Assembly: GCA_041660045.1 (NCBI GenBank)
Contig: JBAZXA010000007.1
Span: 1 to 64,000, forward strand
Source: WM-3-3 sp041660045
GTDB taxonomy: Bacteria; Pseudomonadota; Gammaproteobacteria; Methylococcales; Methylomonadaceae
DNA: 64,000 bases
Reading direction: 5' to 3'
A model generated the notes under the pieces. It saw only the letters and a list, made by a program, of their open reading frames with translations. It searched no databases and was not told the DNA's origin. The stretch's first letter is position 1; each line of letters opens with the position of its first letter. Positions 45,158 to 54,331 of this stretch are shown here, in pieces. Made by a program: the position numbers and the translations under genes.

Positions 45158-46768
45158 CTAAACTCCCCGATATCCTGAGGTAACGGGAAACCGCCTATCC
45201 CGGCCATAGGCTTTATGGGTGATTTTAATGCCAGGTGGCGATTGGCGGCGTTTGTATTCACTACGGTCAACCAACTGGATGGCCCGAATTACATGCTCTG
45301 GCTTGAAGCCCGCAGCAATAATTTCTTCAGCTGATTGGTCCAATTCAACATAACGTTCCAATATGGGATCCAGCGCGTCATAGGGTGGTAAAGAATCATC
45401 GTCCCGTTGGTTGGGTGCCAGTTCGGCCGACGGTGCGCGCGTTAACACCCGCTCAGGGATCACCTGCGACAGGCTATTACGGTAATGTGCCAATTTATAA
45501 ACTAACAATTTAGGAACGTCCTTAATCGGCGCAAAGCCGCCGGCCATATCGCCGTATAAAGTAGCGTACCCAACGCTCATTTCACTTTTGTTGCCTGTCG
45601 TCAGCAGTAATTTACCTTGTTTATTTGAAAGCGCCATGAGCACTACGCCACGGCAACGGGCTTGGATGTTTTCTTCTGTCGTATCTTTGGCGGTGTCGGC
45701 AAAGGCACTGGCGAGCATGGCGGTAAATGCTTTGACAGCTGGTTCAATTGGAATAGTCCTATAATTGATGCCTAGGGCTTCAGCTTGTTCTATGGCGTCG
45801 TCCAAGCTCATCGACAAGGTATAACGGGAAGGTAATAAAACGGCTTCAACTTGGTCCGCACCTAAGGCATCAACCGCTAAGGCTGATACCAACGCGGAGT
45901 CGATACCACCAGATAAGCCTAAAATAGCGCCCTGAAAGCCGTTTTTGTGGACATAATCTTTTATGCCAAGCACTAATGCTTGGTATTCGCTTACAATCGG
46001 CAAATAAAGTGGTGCGCAGGTGCTTTTAATCGGTTGGTTGCCTTCGAAAGTTATAGCACTAATTTGTTCTTTAAATTCTTCAGCACGAAAAGCGATATCG
46101 CCCGATGGGTCTACAACAAAAGAGGCACCGTCAAAAACCAGCTCGTCTTGGCCGCCGACTTGGTTGGCATAAACGACTGGCAATTGTAAGGCACGTGCTT
46201 GATTAACAATAACGGCCTCACGTTGATGGATTTTACCGGCATGAAACGGTGACGCGTTTAAGGTTAATACGAGTTCAGCGCCCGCCAGTTTATTATTTGC
46301 CAAAATACCAGTTTGCCAGACATCTTCGCAAATGGTCAGGGCAATAAGGATACCTTTAACATTAATTAAACAGGTTTGATGGCCTTCGCTAAAATAGCGT
46401 TTCTCATCAAATACGCCATAGTTAGGCAAGGCATTTTTTCTATAGCGGGCGATCACGCTACCATTTCTCAGCACCGCAGCACAATTGTATAGCTTGCCAT
46501 TATCCTGCTCGGGTAAGCCTAGCACCACGTCTATGCCTATGGTTTGTCGTGCGATTTGCGCAAGCGCCTGTTCGCTTTGGCGAATAAAATCGCTTCTAAG
46601 CAATAAATCCTCAGGGGGATAGCCTGTTAGTGAGAGTTCTGTAAACAGCACTAAATCAGCATTGAGCTGGTCTTTGGCATAATTAGCTGAAGAAATTATT
46701 TTGGTGGCATTGGCGTTAATATCGCCAACCCTTAAATTAAGTTGTGCTATTGCTATTTTTAAGGGCAT
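45158..46768 (-). CDS. nadE: Glutamine-dependent NAD+ synthetase
   Basis: A 536-residue enzyme making NAD+ from deamido-NAD. The N-terminal nitrilase-like glutaminase domain has catalytic Glu, Lys and Cys in FTELSLTGYP, RYRKNALPNYGVF and ALTICEDVW. The C-terminal synthetase domain has the ATP-binding LGLSGGIDSAL. The two-domain form means glutamine is the nitrogen donor. It is monocistronic, with a 305-base upstream region carrying a 26-bp palindrome. Confidence 0.95.
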   Translation of the reverse strand: MPLKIAIAQLNLRVGDINANATKIISSANYAKDQLNADLVLFTELSLTGYPPEDLLLRSDFIRQSEQALAQIARQTIGIDVVLGLPEQDNGKLYNCAAVLRNGSVIARYRKNALPNYGVFDEKRYFSEGHQTCLINVKGILIALTICEDVWQTGILANNKLAGAELVLTLNASPFHAGKIHQREAVIVNQARALQLPVVYANQVGGQDELVFDGASFVVDPSGDIAFRAEEFKEQISAITFEGNQPIKSTCAPLYLPIVSEYQALVLGIKDYVHKNGFQGAILGLSGGIDSALVSALAVDALGADQVEAVLLPSRYTLSMSLDDAIEQAEALGINYRTIPIEPAVKAFTAMLASAFADTAKDTTEENIQARCRGVVLMALSNKQGKLLLTTGNKSEMSVGYATLYGDMAGGFAPIKDVPKLLVYKLAHYRNSLSQVIPERVLTRAPSAELAPNQRDDDSLPPYDALDPILERYVELDQSAEEIIAAGFKPEHVIRAIQLVDRSEYKRRQSPPGIKITHKAYGRDRRFPVTSGYRGV

Positions 46769-47073
46769 TGTTCAAGTATTGAAAATAAGATATTACTAGG
46801 CAACCTATAATAACCAAAAATTTAACCATCGAAAACTGCTTGTTTTTCTTAGTCTTAACGGGACAGCTTATCCTCTTATAAATGTAATCAAATGACTACA
46901 TTTAACTGCAATCTAGTGTCTTAAATCGAGTTAATAATTCACACTTTGAAATCTTTTTTTTCACATCCAGTTCCTTTTGATATCCGTAAGCTATTAACTA
47001 AAGGCCATTCCGTTGTGCAGTACATGTCAACAGATGATTAAGCATAATAATAGTATAAATTGGGGGTAGGTTT
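46769..47073. other. Divergent intergenic region, nadE / membrane cytochrome-like gene
   Basis: No gene is visible in these 305 AT-rich bases. The main structure is the near-perfect palindrome at 46879-46904. A GGGGGTAGG tract just before 47074 can serve as ribosome-binding site for the + gene, and a TATAAA-like -10 candidate sits near 47050. No confident -35 was found. Confidence 0.6.
46879..46904. promoter_or_regulatory. 26-bp palindrome, candidate operator
   Basis: The arms TAAATGTA and TACATTTA are perfect inverted repeats. Inner bases TCA / TGA also pair, so 11 of 13 positions match. It lies 110 bases upstream of nadE and 170 upstream of the divergent + gene. I do not recognise the factor. 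Confidence 0.45.
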
Positions 47074-47997
47074 ATGTGTGAATCTAATTATCGCTCTGGG
47101 TTTGATCGGCGCGCCGCTATATCAGAACAGAATAGGGTTTATCGCAGATTTAAAAATATAAGTGTCAGTGAAAAAATCTTAAACACTTGCTTACTCACTG
47201 TTATTGGCATTGGTTATTTAGTGGCTTTAGCTAATATGTATTTTACCCATCAAGACCATGATGGTAAACCTGGTTTGTCAGTACAAGATGTGATGATCAA
47301 TTATCACGGGTCACCTGACCAAACCAGGTTAGGTTCTGCTATTAAAGGTAAAATGGCGAGTAATTTAAAATATAAAAGTGATAAGGATGTCATTTTAAAA
47401 TGGATACAAGCAGGTGCAGGCGAGGAAGAATATAACGACCATATTGCCAATATACTAAACCGCGATTGTGTCATTTGCCATACACCTGAAATTAATCCTT
47501 CTTTGCCCAATTTAACAGCCTATCCCGGAGTTGCCGAAGTTGCCCATGCAGGCGGAGCAAGCTTGCCTTCGTTAATTAGGGTGTCCCATATTCATTTATT
47601 TGGTATAGCGTTTATTTTGTTTTTCGTGGGTCGGATTTTTATTCTTTGCGATATGAATGTAGTGCTTAAACGTACCGTAGTGGTGGTTCCTTTTGCGGCC
47701 ATGCTGATTGATGTTATGTCTTGGTTTATAACTAAATCTATTCCACAGTTTGCCTACGTTGTAGTGGCTAGTGGTGCTTTAATGGGGATCTCGATGGGAT
47801 TGCAAATTCTCATCAGTATCTATCAGATGTGGATTTTAAATGAAGTAAGCAGCAAGGCTAAAAAAGAAGCTAAGAAAGTCCTTAAAGAGAAAGGGCAAAA
47901 TGAAGAGTTAATCGTCGTGAATTTTTTTGGCCATAGAAACCGTGCGCTTGAAAACGAGGTTGAAAATTGCTTTTATTCAAAAGTGCCTAAGATATGA
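47074..47997 (+). CDS. Membrane protein with a single c-type haem motif
   Basis: A 307-residue protein I cannot assign to a known function. One membrane helix (about residues 40-62) is followed by a ~115-residue periplasmic region with the CVICH motif (Cys132, Cys135, His136), a c-type haem attachment signature. Three further helices follow (about 170-250). A Lys-rich cytoplasmic tail closes it (KAKKEAKKVLKEKGQ). A quinol- or signal-linked electron-transfer role is possible. The ribosome-binding site is GGGGGTAGG. It converges with the CHASE2 cyclase gene, 15 bases apart. Confidence 0.78.
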   Translation: MCESNYRSGFDRRAAISEQNRVYRRFKNISVSEKILNTCLLTVIGIGYLVALANMYFTHQDHDGKPGLSVQDVMINYHGSPDQTRLGSAIKGKMASNLKYKSDKDVILKWIQAGAGEEEYNDHIANILNRDCVICHTPEINPSLPNLTAYPGVAEVAHAGGASLPSLIRVSHIHLFGIAFILFFVGRIFILCDMNVVLKRTVVVVPFAAMLIDVMSWFITKSIPQFAYVVVASGALMGISMGLQILISIYQMWILNEVSSKAKKEAKKVLKEKGQNEELIVVNFFGHRNRALENEVENCFYSKVPKI

Positions 47998-48012
47998 GGT
48001 AATTGGGAACGC

Positions 48013-50220
48013 TCACTTCTCGTCAAGGCTGAGAACACCGTCCCAATCTAGGGGCGGTTTTTTTTCAAAGTTTAATGCCTTATCCAAATAAAATGTGGTT
48101 GGGCCGTCATATAAATAGTTTTTTTGTATGTTTTTAAAGACTATTGCAGCATCTTGCCATAACCCCTGTTGAAATAAGGCTAGCCCTTCGGCAAACTGTT
48201 GATGCAATTTTAATAAAGAGACGTCGACATCTTTTTCTTTACCCACCAATTCGACTAAAGAGAGAGGGTCTTCTCGCCCTGCGACACGTATGCTGCCAAC
48301 AGGTCGATAAACAATGTTTTTTAAGCCCGTTAAAATGTCTTTAGTTGCTAGAATTTTAGTGCCTAAATGTTTATTAGCCCCTTCTATCCGTGATGCGGTA
48401 TTGACTGTATTACCAATGGCGCGGTAATGGCTGCCCTCTCCGGTATTAAGTTCACCTAAGGTCATGTCACCTTCGCATAAGCCAATGCGGGTAGGTAGGC
48501 TGTCGAGTTCTGAGGTTTGATTAAAGCGTTGTACGGCTTGTTTCATTTCAAGCGCTGCCAAACAGGCAGCCCGACGCTGTGTCGAGGGTGATAAGTCTAC
48601 CCAGATCGCCATCATGGCATCACCAGTCACGTCGATTATATTGCCTTCATGCCGACTCACCGGTTGGCCTAAAACTGGATAATAAGCATTTAATAAATTC
48701 AATAAGGCCTGGGGGTTGTCCTTATGGCGTTCAGCAATGGTAGTGTAGCCTTCGACGTCAGTAGCCAGACAAACACCATAAACATCCCGCTTACTAGCCA
48801 GCTCTTCTATATTCTCTGGATACCATTGTCCTGGTGAAGCTGAAGCAAAACGTACATTCTTTTTAAAGCGGGAAATGAAGGCTAGAATCCGGGCTCTTTC
48901 TTTTAGTAGGTCACGGCGTGAGCACCATAAAGAGAGTAAATACGATAAGGGCAATTGTATCAACAAGGGTACGGCGATCGGTAGCCACCGGCTTTGTGTA
49001 TTAAAATTCCAAACAGCAAAGCTGAGGAATAGGACGCTAGTCAAGATGCTGATTAGCAATCCTAAAATGCCTACGCGCACGGTTAAAAGCAAACTAATAG
49101 TTAAGCCAAATATAAAAAGGACAAAAATGGGTGGAAATGGGGATTCAATAAATCGGCCTTCGAGTAAATTGGCAAACACGGTAGCCATAATTTCTACGCC
49201 TGCAGTTTTTCCGTAGCGGCTACTGGCAAAAGGGGTTTGAAAGTAATCAATTTTGCTAGAGGAGAACTTACGGTTAGCCTTGCCAACAAACACGACTTTA
49301 CCTTTTAAATCAGAGATATTACCGTCTAAGATATCACTGTACGATTCAAATCTCAGCGTCTTTGGCGGACCATAAAAATTCAGGTAACGGCTATCACCAC
49401 CACAAATTAATTGCTGGATACGACGTGCTAAGTTTGGGTTATCACTGACAAACTGTATCGGATTGACTTGCTCAAGCGAACATTGACTGCGTTGTTCTGT
49501 AAGCCATTTGGAAATCTTTGAGGTGTTTGGCTCAAGATTTTTTAACAAGCCATTGCGATTTAAATAATGAAACCAGGCGATGACGGGTAAGCTTGGTATT
49601 TCTGCTAAGGCATCATAATAAGTCCAGACTTCACGGACTGTTGAGGTGTCATCACTGGCTAAATAAAAAGGCGCAAAATCTAAACTGGCATTGGCTAATA
49701 AGGAGGTTGGTGGAATTTTGCGTGAAGCACTAAGTTGCCTTGCCAGCTGTTGATTTTCACCGCCAAGTTTTTTAACAGCAGGTTCTTTATAGGATTCTGA
49801 ACATTCTTCACGGCCAAAAAAATCTTCATCACCATGTAGCAACTTTTGCACACACTCCGACACCAATACATTGCCTGCATCACGCATAGCTTGCGAAAAT
49901 GAAGGATCATGTAACGGATTATTAGTGATAAATTGAAGGTCAAAGACGATGAGCTCAGCCCCTTGGCGTTTTAGGACTTGGAGCAATTTGGCATGAAATC
50001 CGCGCCAACGGGTTAAATCTTGCCACGTGCCTAAGCGGGTCTGGGAAACCTCATCCATCGCAATTATAACTATCTCTTTAGGAGGGGGGCGGATGCCGCG
50101 GAGATTGAATAAAGTGTCTAAGCCAAAAGCTGTTTCAAGGCCAGTAATATAATCAAGGCTAGTGCCAAATAAGGATGTGAGGGTAGCAATTAGAAGGGCG
50201 CGTGAAATAATGCGTTTCAT
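48013..50220 (-). CDS. CHASE2-domain class III nucleotide cyclase
   Basis: A 735-residue sensor enzyme. An N-terminal membrane segment leads into a periplasmic CHASE2 domain (about residues 30-340, with IVIAMDEVSQTRLGTW and IVFDLQF), then three membrane helices (about 350-430) and a cytoplasmic class III cyclase domain. Metal Asp488 and Asp534 and transition-state Asn607 and Arg611 are present. The purine-specifying Lys/Asp pair is replaced by Asp530 and Arg600, so the product (cAMP, cGMP or other) is not certain. It is in line with a small exported protein and a FecR-TPR-barrel gene upstream. Confidence 0.88.
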   Translation of the reverse strand: MKRIISRALLIATLTSLFGTSLDYITGLETAFGLDTLFNLRGIRPPPKEIVIIAMDEVSQTRLGTWQDLTRWRGFHAKLLQVLKRQGAELIVFDLQFITNNPLHDPSFSQAMRDAGNVLVSECVQKLLHGDEDFFGREECSESYKEPAVKKLGGENQQLARQLSASRKIPPTSLLANASLDFAPFYLASDDTSTVREVWTYYDALAEIPSLPVIAWFHYLNRNGLLKNLEPNTSKISKWLTEQRSQCSLEQVNPIQFVSDNPNLARRIQQLICGGDSRYLNFYGPPKTLRFESYSDILDGNISDLKGKVVFVGKANRKFSSSKIDYFQTPFASSRYGKTAGVEIMATVFANLLEGRFIESPFPPIFVLFIFGLTISLLLTVRVGILGLLISILTSVLFLSFAVWNFNTQSRWLPIAVPLLIQLPLSYLLSLWCSRRDLLKERARILAFISRFKKNVRFASASPGQWYPENIEELASKRDVYGVCLATDVEGYTTIAERHKDNPQALLNLLNAYYPVLGQPVSRHEGNIIDVTGDAMMAIWVDLSPSTQRRAACLAALEMKQAVQRFNQTSELDSLPTRIGLCEGDMTLGELNTGEGSHYRAIGNTVNTASRIEGANKHLGTKILATKDILTGLKNIVYRPVGSIRVAGREDPLSLVELVGKEKDVDVSLLKLHQQFAEGLALFQQGLWQDAAIVFKNIQKNYLYDGPTTFYLDKALNFEKKPPLDWDGVLSLDEK

Positions 50221-50291
50221 AGTTGGATTTTAGTAATCCAATGTAAACTGGCCATATTCTGTACAGTGATTTTTATAAAAAACTACCGAAG

Positions 50292-50324
50292 ATAAGCCAT
50301 AGCAGATATTCTGCTATGGCTTAT
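50292..50324. repeat. 14-bp perfect inverted repeat upstream of the cyclase
   Basis: ATAAGCCATAGCAG and its exact complement flank a 5-base loop. It lies between the small exported-protein gene (stop 50419) and the cyclase start (50220), both on -. No T run follows directly on the minus strand, though GTTTTTTATA comes about ten bases later. It could be a weak terminator or a processing site that sets cyclase dosage. Confidence 0.6.
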
Positions 50325-50418
50325 TTACAAGTTTTGCAGTGAAATAAAAAACAGTATTAGTTATGAATAAGTAATATTGATAACCAATAAATTAAAGCTT
50401 TACTAAAAGGTCTATCGC

Positions 50419-50910
50419 TTATGGGCAAACACCAACAAACATAAACCCTGGATAGGTATATCTAAGGCAAATAGTGCCATCACCATAGTTATAGACATAG
50501 TCATAATATTGGCCATTGATACCCGCTTCTGCAGTATTGATAACGCCATCGAGCAAGCTGGTGCTTTTAATCGCTTCATGTTTTTCCATAATCGCTATGC
50601 CCATCATATCCATACCTTTTAGGTCACCTTTGTGAGGTTCGATTGGTTTGGTGGTTAATAATATTTTCCCATAGACATCTTTTATTACGGCTGTCCTATC
50701 AGTTAAATAACTGATATTAAAAACAGTTTGTTTGGATTTATCATCAGTAGCAGGCGTCATGGGTGGCTTGGCTTTTTCGCTGGTCACGGCAGGTGTCACG
50801 GCTTGTGCGTTAGTGGCCAGCTGAAAAATATTGCTGAACGCTAAGACCAGTACGATGATATACAAACTCGTTTTGGACACATTAGGTAAAAATTCTTTTT
50901 TGGTGTTCAT
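50419..50910 (-). CDS. Small exported protein of unknown function
   Basis: A 163-residue protein I do not recognise. A hydrophobic N-terminal segment (residues ~14-32) ends in NAQA, a plausible signal peptidase site. A Pro/Lys-rich linker and a compact beta-rich domain follow. Two Cys close to the C terminus (in TICLRY and the final GVCP) could form a disulphide. GGGGG lies upstream of ATG. It lies 37 bases after the FecR-TPR-barrel gene and before the cyclase, so it probably belongs to the same periplasmic signalling unit. Confidence 0.75.
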   Translation of the reverse strand: MNTKKEFLPNVSKTSLYIIVLVLAFSNIFQLATNAQAVTPAVTSEKAKPPMTPATDDKSKQTVFNISYLTDRTAVIKDVYGKILLTTKPIEPHKGDLKGMDMMGIAIMEKHEAIKSTSLLDGVINTAEAGINGQYYDYVYNYGDGTICLRYTYPGFMFVGVCP

Positions 50911-50947
50911 AAATCCCCCTCGGAATGGTATAGAACGTTTTTATTAG

Positions 50948-53900
50948 TTACAGACTTAGATTTATTCGTGTGAATAAAGTGAGGTCTGGTGCAAAAGGAC
51001 GATCATTGGAGTTAATTTGGTTAGTGCTTTGGAACTGGAACTTATTGTCAAACAGGTTTTTAACCCCAACACTGACGATTCCATGCCGTGCGGGTAATCT
51101 ATAGCTGATATCAACATCTGTGACATTAAAGTCTGATTTACCGCTAGTGTTAACTTCAGCGAACTGGAAAATGCCGGATTGATTAACATAAGTTGTTCTT
51201 AATGTTAAGGAAAACCCAGACGGATGGAATAAGTTGAAGGTGATGGGAACCCATTGGGTTTTGGCCGTCACCACGCCGGTATTAAACGTGCTACCTTGCC
51301 GGTCAAAGTTTTCGTAAAAATATTCTGCACTAGCCGAGACAAAGTCATGCGGGGTAATATAAAGGTATGTCCTGGCTGTTTGTTCTTTCCATTTCGCGAA
51401 TTGGCTAAGTGAAATTGGTGCGTCTATATCCCGCTCCGTATATTCCAGGCCAGCAAACACCGCTTTAGAGAAAGTATGGTCTAATCCTAAACCATAACGC
51501 CAAGCCACTGAGCCATTGGGGTCATCAAACAGCTGGTTAAAACCTGCAACTTGCGTGGGTTCAATGGTTTGGTTTGAAACGCGGGTTATATTTAAACCCC
51601 GAAAAAATGCCGCCCTAAAGGTGGTGGATGCTGCCGGATTCCAGATTAAGCCAAGTTTTGGGCTAATCGGGTTTTGCGTAGCAAAATTTTCTATTTTTAA
51701 GGTGTCGTAACTAAGGCCTAGGGTAGCAATAGCCTTATCAAAGGGATTAAACTCCAAATAACTGTAGACATTGGAGCGGGTAGTGTCTTGACCAGTGCTG
51801 ATTTGTCGGCCGCCAGTTATTACGTCTAGGGCCACATTTTGTTCAATATGGCCAAAACCGCTAGTGATACTGTATTGTGAACTTTTATAGAGATATTGCA
51901 GCTCTGATATAAAACCGTCGCGGTGGTTTAGTGTGGTAGTTGGTATGCTTAGAGTGGTATTGATTACTCTAGGGGGTAAGCCTGGAAAAGGGGGGCGTAT
52001 TATTCGACTAATATTGAATTGATCCACCCTGTTTTGGTCAGTAGTTAAATCCTGATAAATCAGCGAACCAATTAATGAGGATGTATTGGAAAAGCTAAAG
52101 CGCCCACCTAGCCTATAAGTATCTAGTTTTCTAGTTTCTTGAAAGCTATTTGAAAAGCTATTAGGGTTAAAGTTAACCGACAAATCACCATTTTTCCTTT
52201 CTTCATGACTATAAGCGGATTGTAAGTTTAGCTTGTCAGAGATATCAGATTGGACGAAGACATTATAAATATCCTGCTTGAGGGCATTATTAGCCCGATA
52301 ACCATCCGATTCATAATGAAACTGGCCTAAGCTATAAGAGCCGTTATCCCAAAGCCCAGAATGCACAACATCGTCACTAAACGTGTTGTTACTGCCATAG
52401 AGTGCGTTAGTTTGCAGGGCAAAACGGTTACGGGCAAATAAGGGGTTATACTCATTAAATGATAATGATGAGGGGCCCAGTCCATCAAGTATTAAGACAT
52501 TACTTTGTGATAATTGGGGTTGTATAGGCGTGATATTAAGCGGCTGTAATAATTGGGATTGTAATAGTTCGCTGACCCGAGCAATTTCATGGCGCGGTTG
52601 TGAGGCATAATTGTCCGCTAATAGCCGATGTGCCGAATAATTGGTTGGATCGACATTAACGGATTTCCAACCTGATAACAAACCTAGGCGTTGAAAGCCT
52701 AAATCATTGTAAATTCGGCCTTGCGCTGCGCTTCTTGCGGCTAAATCTTTATCCAACAATAAGCTGGAACGGTACACAGCCTTATTATCGTTTAAAGAAA
52801 CTGCTTGCTGTATGTCTTCCAGGGCTTTTACAGGCCTGTTAGTTGTTTGTTTAAGGATGGCATCATAAAAATACGGTGTAGGGTCTTTAGGGTCACGAGC
52901 TTTGGCTAGGTTTAATTCATCTTCGGCGAGCGTGCTGCGGCGTTCATCGAAATAAGCTTTGCCTAGATAGCTACGGATCAGCGAGTTGGCCGGGTCGAGT
53001 ATGGCCGCAATTTCAATATCTTGTCGCCCCGCGGCAACATCACCTTGACGAATTTTTGCTAAGCCTAGGCCTAATCTTGCTAAAGGTGAGGTGGAATCTA
53101 AATTGATAGCCTTTTGAAAACTTAAAATGGCTGGATCTGTATCGGCATGTAAGAGTTGGGCATAACCTAACACCGTTTGCGTCCGCTCTAGATTAGCGTC
53201 TAATGAATAAGCGTGTTGTGCCGTAAGTAAGCTTTCTGCGGTGTCGCCTTTGGACAGTTGTAATTCTGCCTTACGTGCCCAAACCATTGCATCATTAGGT
53301 GCCAATTTAGTGGCGTGTTCTGAGGCGGCAAGGGCATGTTCTAATTGAAAGCGGCTTTGTTCTACATAAGATAATGCGGAATATGCTGCAGCAGATTGGG
53401 GGTCTGAACTTATAGCTTGGTTAGCGAGTTGCCAAGCCTCGTCTTTTTGGTTTTGGCTTAATGCCATCACCGATTTGAGTGCTAAGGCCTCTGCGTCATT
53501 TGGGTGTTTGCCTAAGACTTGAACAATATCCGCGTTAGCAAGCTCTGTTCGGCCCACAGTAAGTCGCATAGCCGCGCGCACCTTAAAATAAAAGGTGGTT
53601 TGTTGGTCGCTGGGTAATTTATCAAGTTGAGATAATGCCTGCTCAGCATGCCCTTGCCGAAAGGCTAGGATAGCGGAATTGATACTGGTATTGGTGTTAG
53701 CAGTCGTGTCTAAGATCGGAAACAAGGGCGGGTAATATAACGCCCATGCCACAGCATCTTCAGGCTTAATATTGATTTGTGCCAGTGGTGCTTGGCCTGG
53801 TTGGGCGCGAGCGCCTTCATTTGGCGATAAGCGCAGGCTACCTTGCGCATTGTAGAATTTTACGGCCCCTTCATAAACCCATAATTCGGCTTGGGTGTCA

Positions 53901-54331
53901 CTAACATGCATGGCAAATTCGGTGCCTTCAGGCCCCGCATTAGCTATTGGGCTAGTGATTTCCAGTTTTTTGGGGGTACGGCTTAGAAAATGTACAAAAC
54001 CTTTTATTAAGTCTACAAATGTGGGATTGTCAGCAGTTAAGCCATTTAACGTTAACACCGTACCCGCATCAAGCCGAAGTGTGATGTCATTGGGTAGTGA
54101 TAAAGATGCGCGGCTATAGGGTTCCACTTTAACCCGACTGCCTTCACAAATAGCATCATGAAGTTTTGCCGCATGCCATCGGCCATTTTTTCCCTCATCA
54201 AAATATACTTCACCTTGTAAGGAGTTTAATAAGGCAAACTTACCTTCTGGGCAAGATTTGCTTGGAATGGCTTCCTCCGCCCAACTTAAAGGCATAACAA
54301 GTAGCAGTAATGGGACATATACAAAACGCAT
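50948..54331 (-). CDS. FecR-TPR-outer-membrane beta-barrel fusion
   Basis: A 1127-residue protein with an unusual architecture. A signal peptide ends near SWA-E. A FecR-type domain (about residues 40-165, GSRVKVEPYSRASLSLPNDI, GPEGTEFAMHV, GAVKFY) is followed by TPR-like repeats (about 215-550). A C-terminal beta barrel follows (about 620-1127) with alternating aromatic strands, ending in the VGVKNLFDNKFQF pattern of TonB-dependent receptors. No plug domain or TonB box is visible. It should sit in the outer membrane with FecR and TPR parts in the periplasm. It is first of three - strand genes leading to a CHASE2 cyclase, divergent from a Crp gene. Confidence 0.85.
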   Translation of the reverse strand: MRFVYVPLLLLVMPLSWAEEAIPSKSCPEGKFALLNSLQGEVYFDEGKNGRWHAAKLHDAICEGSRVKVEPYSRASLSLPNDITLRLDAGTVLTLNGLTADNPTFVDLIKGFVHFLSRTPKKLEITSPIANAGPEGTEFAMHVSDTQAELWVYEGAVKFYNAQGSLRLSPNEGARAQPGQAPLAQINIKPEDAVAWALYYPPLFPILDTTANTNTSINSAILAFRQGHAEQALSQLDKLPSDQQTTFYFKVRAAMRLTVGRTELANADIVQVLGKHPNDAEALALKSVMALSQNQKDEAWQLANQAISSDPQSAAAYSALSYVEQSRFQLEHALAASEHATKLAPNDAMVWARKAELQLSKGDTAESLLTAQHAYSLDANLERTQTVLGYAQLLHADTDPAILSFQKAINLDSTSPLARLGLGLAKIRQGDVAAGRQDIEIAAILDPANSLIRSYLGKAYFDERRSTLAEDELNLAKARDPKDPTPYFYDAILKQTTNRPVKALEDIQQAVSLNDNKAVYRSSLLLDKDLAARSAAQGRIYNDLGFQRLGLLSGWKSVNVDPTNYSAHRLLADNYASQPRHEIARVSELLQSQLLQPLNITPIQPQLSQSNVLILDGLGPSSLSFNEYNPLFARNRFALQTNALYGSNNTFSDDVVHSGLWDNGSYSLGQFHYESDGYRANNALKQDIYNVFVQSDISDKLNLQSAYSHEERKNGDLSVNFNPNSFSNSFQETRKLDTYRLGGRFSFSNTSSLIGSLIYQDLTTDQNRVDQFNISRIIRPPFPGLPPRVINTTLSIPTTTLNHRDGFISELQYLYKSSQYSITSGFGHIEQNVALDVITGGRQISTGQDTTRSNVYSYLEFNPFDKAIATLGLSYDTLKIENFATQNPISPKLGLIWNPAASTTFRAAFFRGLNITRVSNQTIEPTQVAGFNQLFDDPNGSVAWRYGLGLDHTFSKAVFAGLEYTERDIDAPISLSQFAKWKEQTARTYLYITPHDFVSASAEYFYENFDRQGSTFNTGVVTAKTQWVPITFNLFHPSGFSLTLRTTYVNQSGIFQFAEVNTSGKSDFNVTDVDISYRLPARHGIVSVGVKNLFDNKFQFQSTNQINSNDRPFAPDLTLFTRINLSL

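Noticed and set aside
48002..48047. Terminator from ATTGGGA / TCCCAAT after the cytochrome-like gene
   Set aside because: The loop exceeds 30 bases and the right arm lies inside the cyclase coding end; the later T run is not adjacent.
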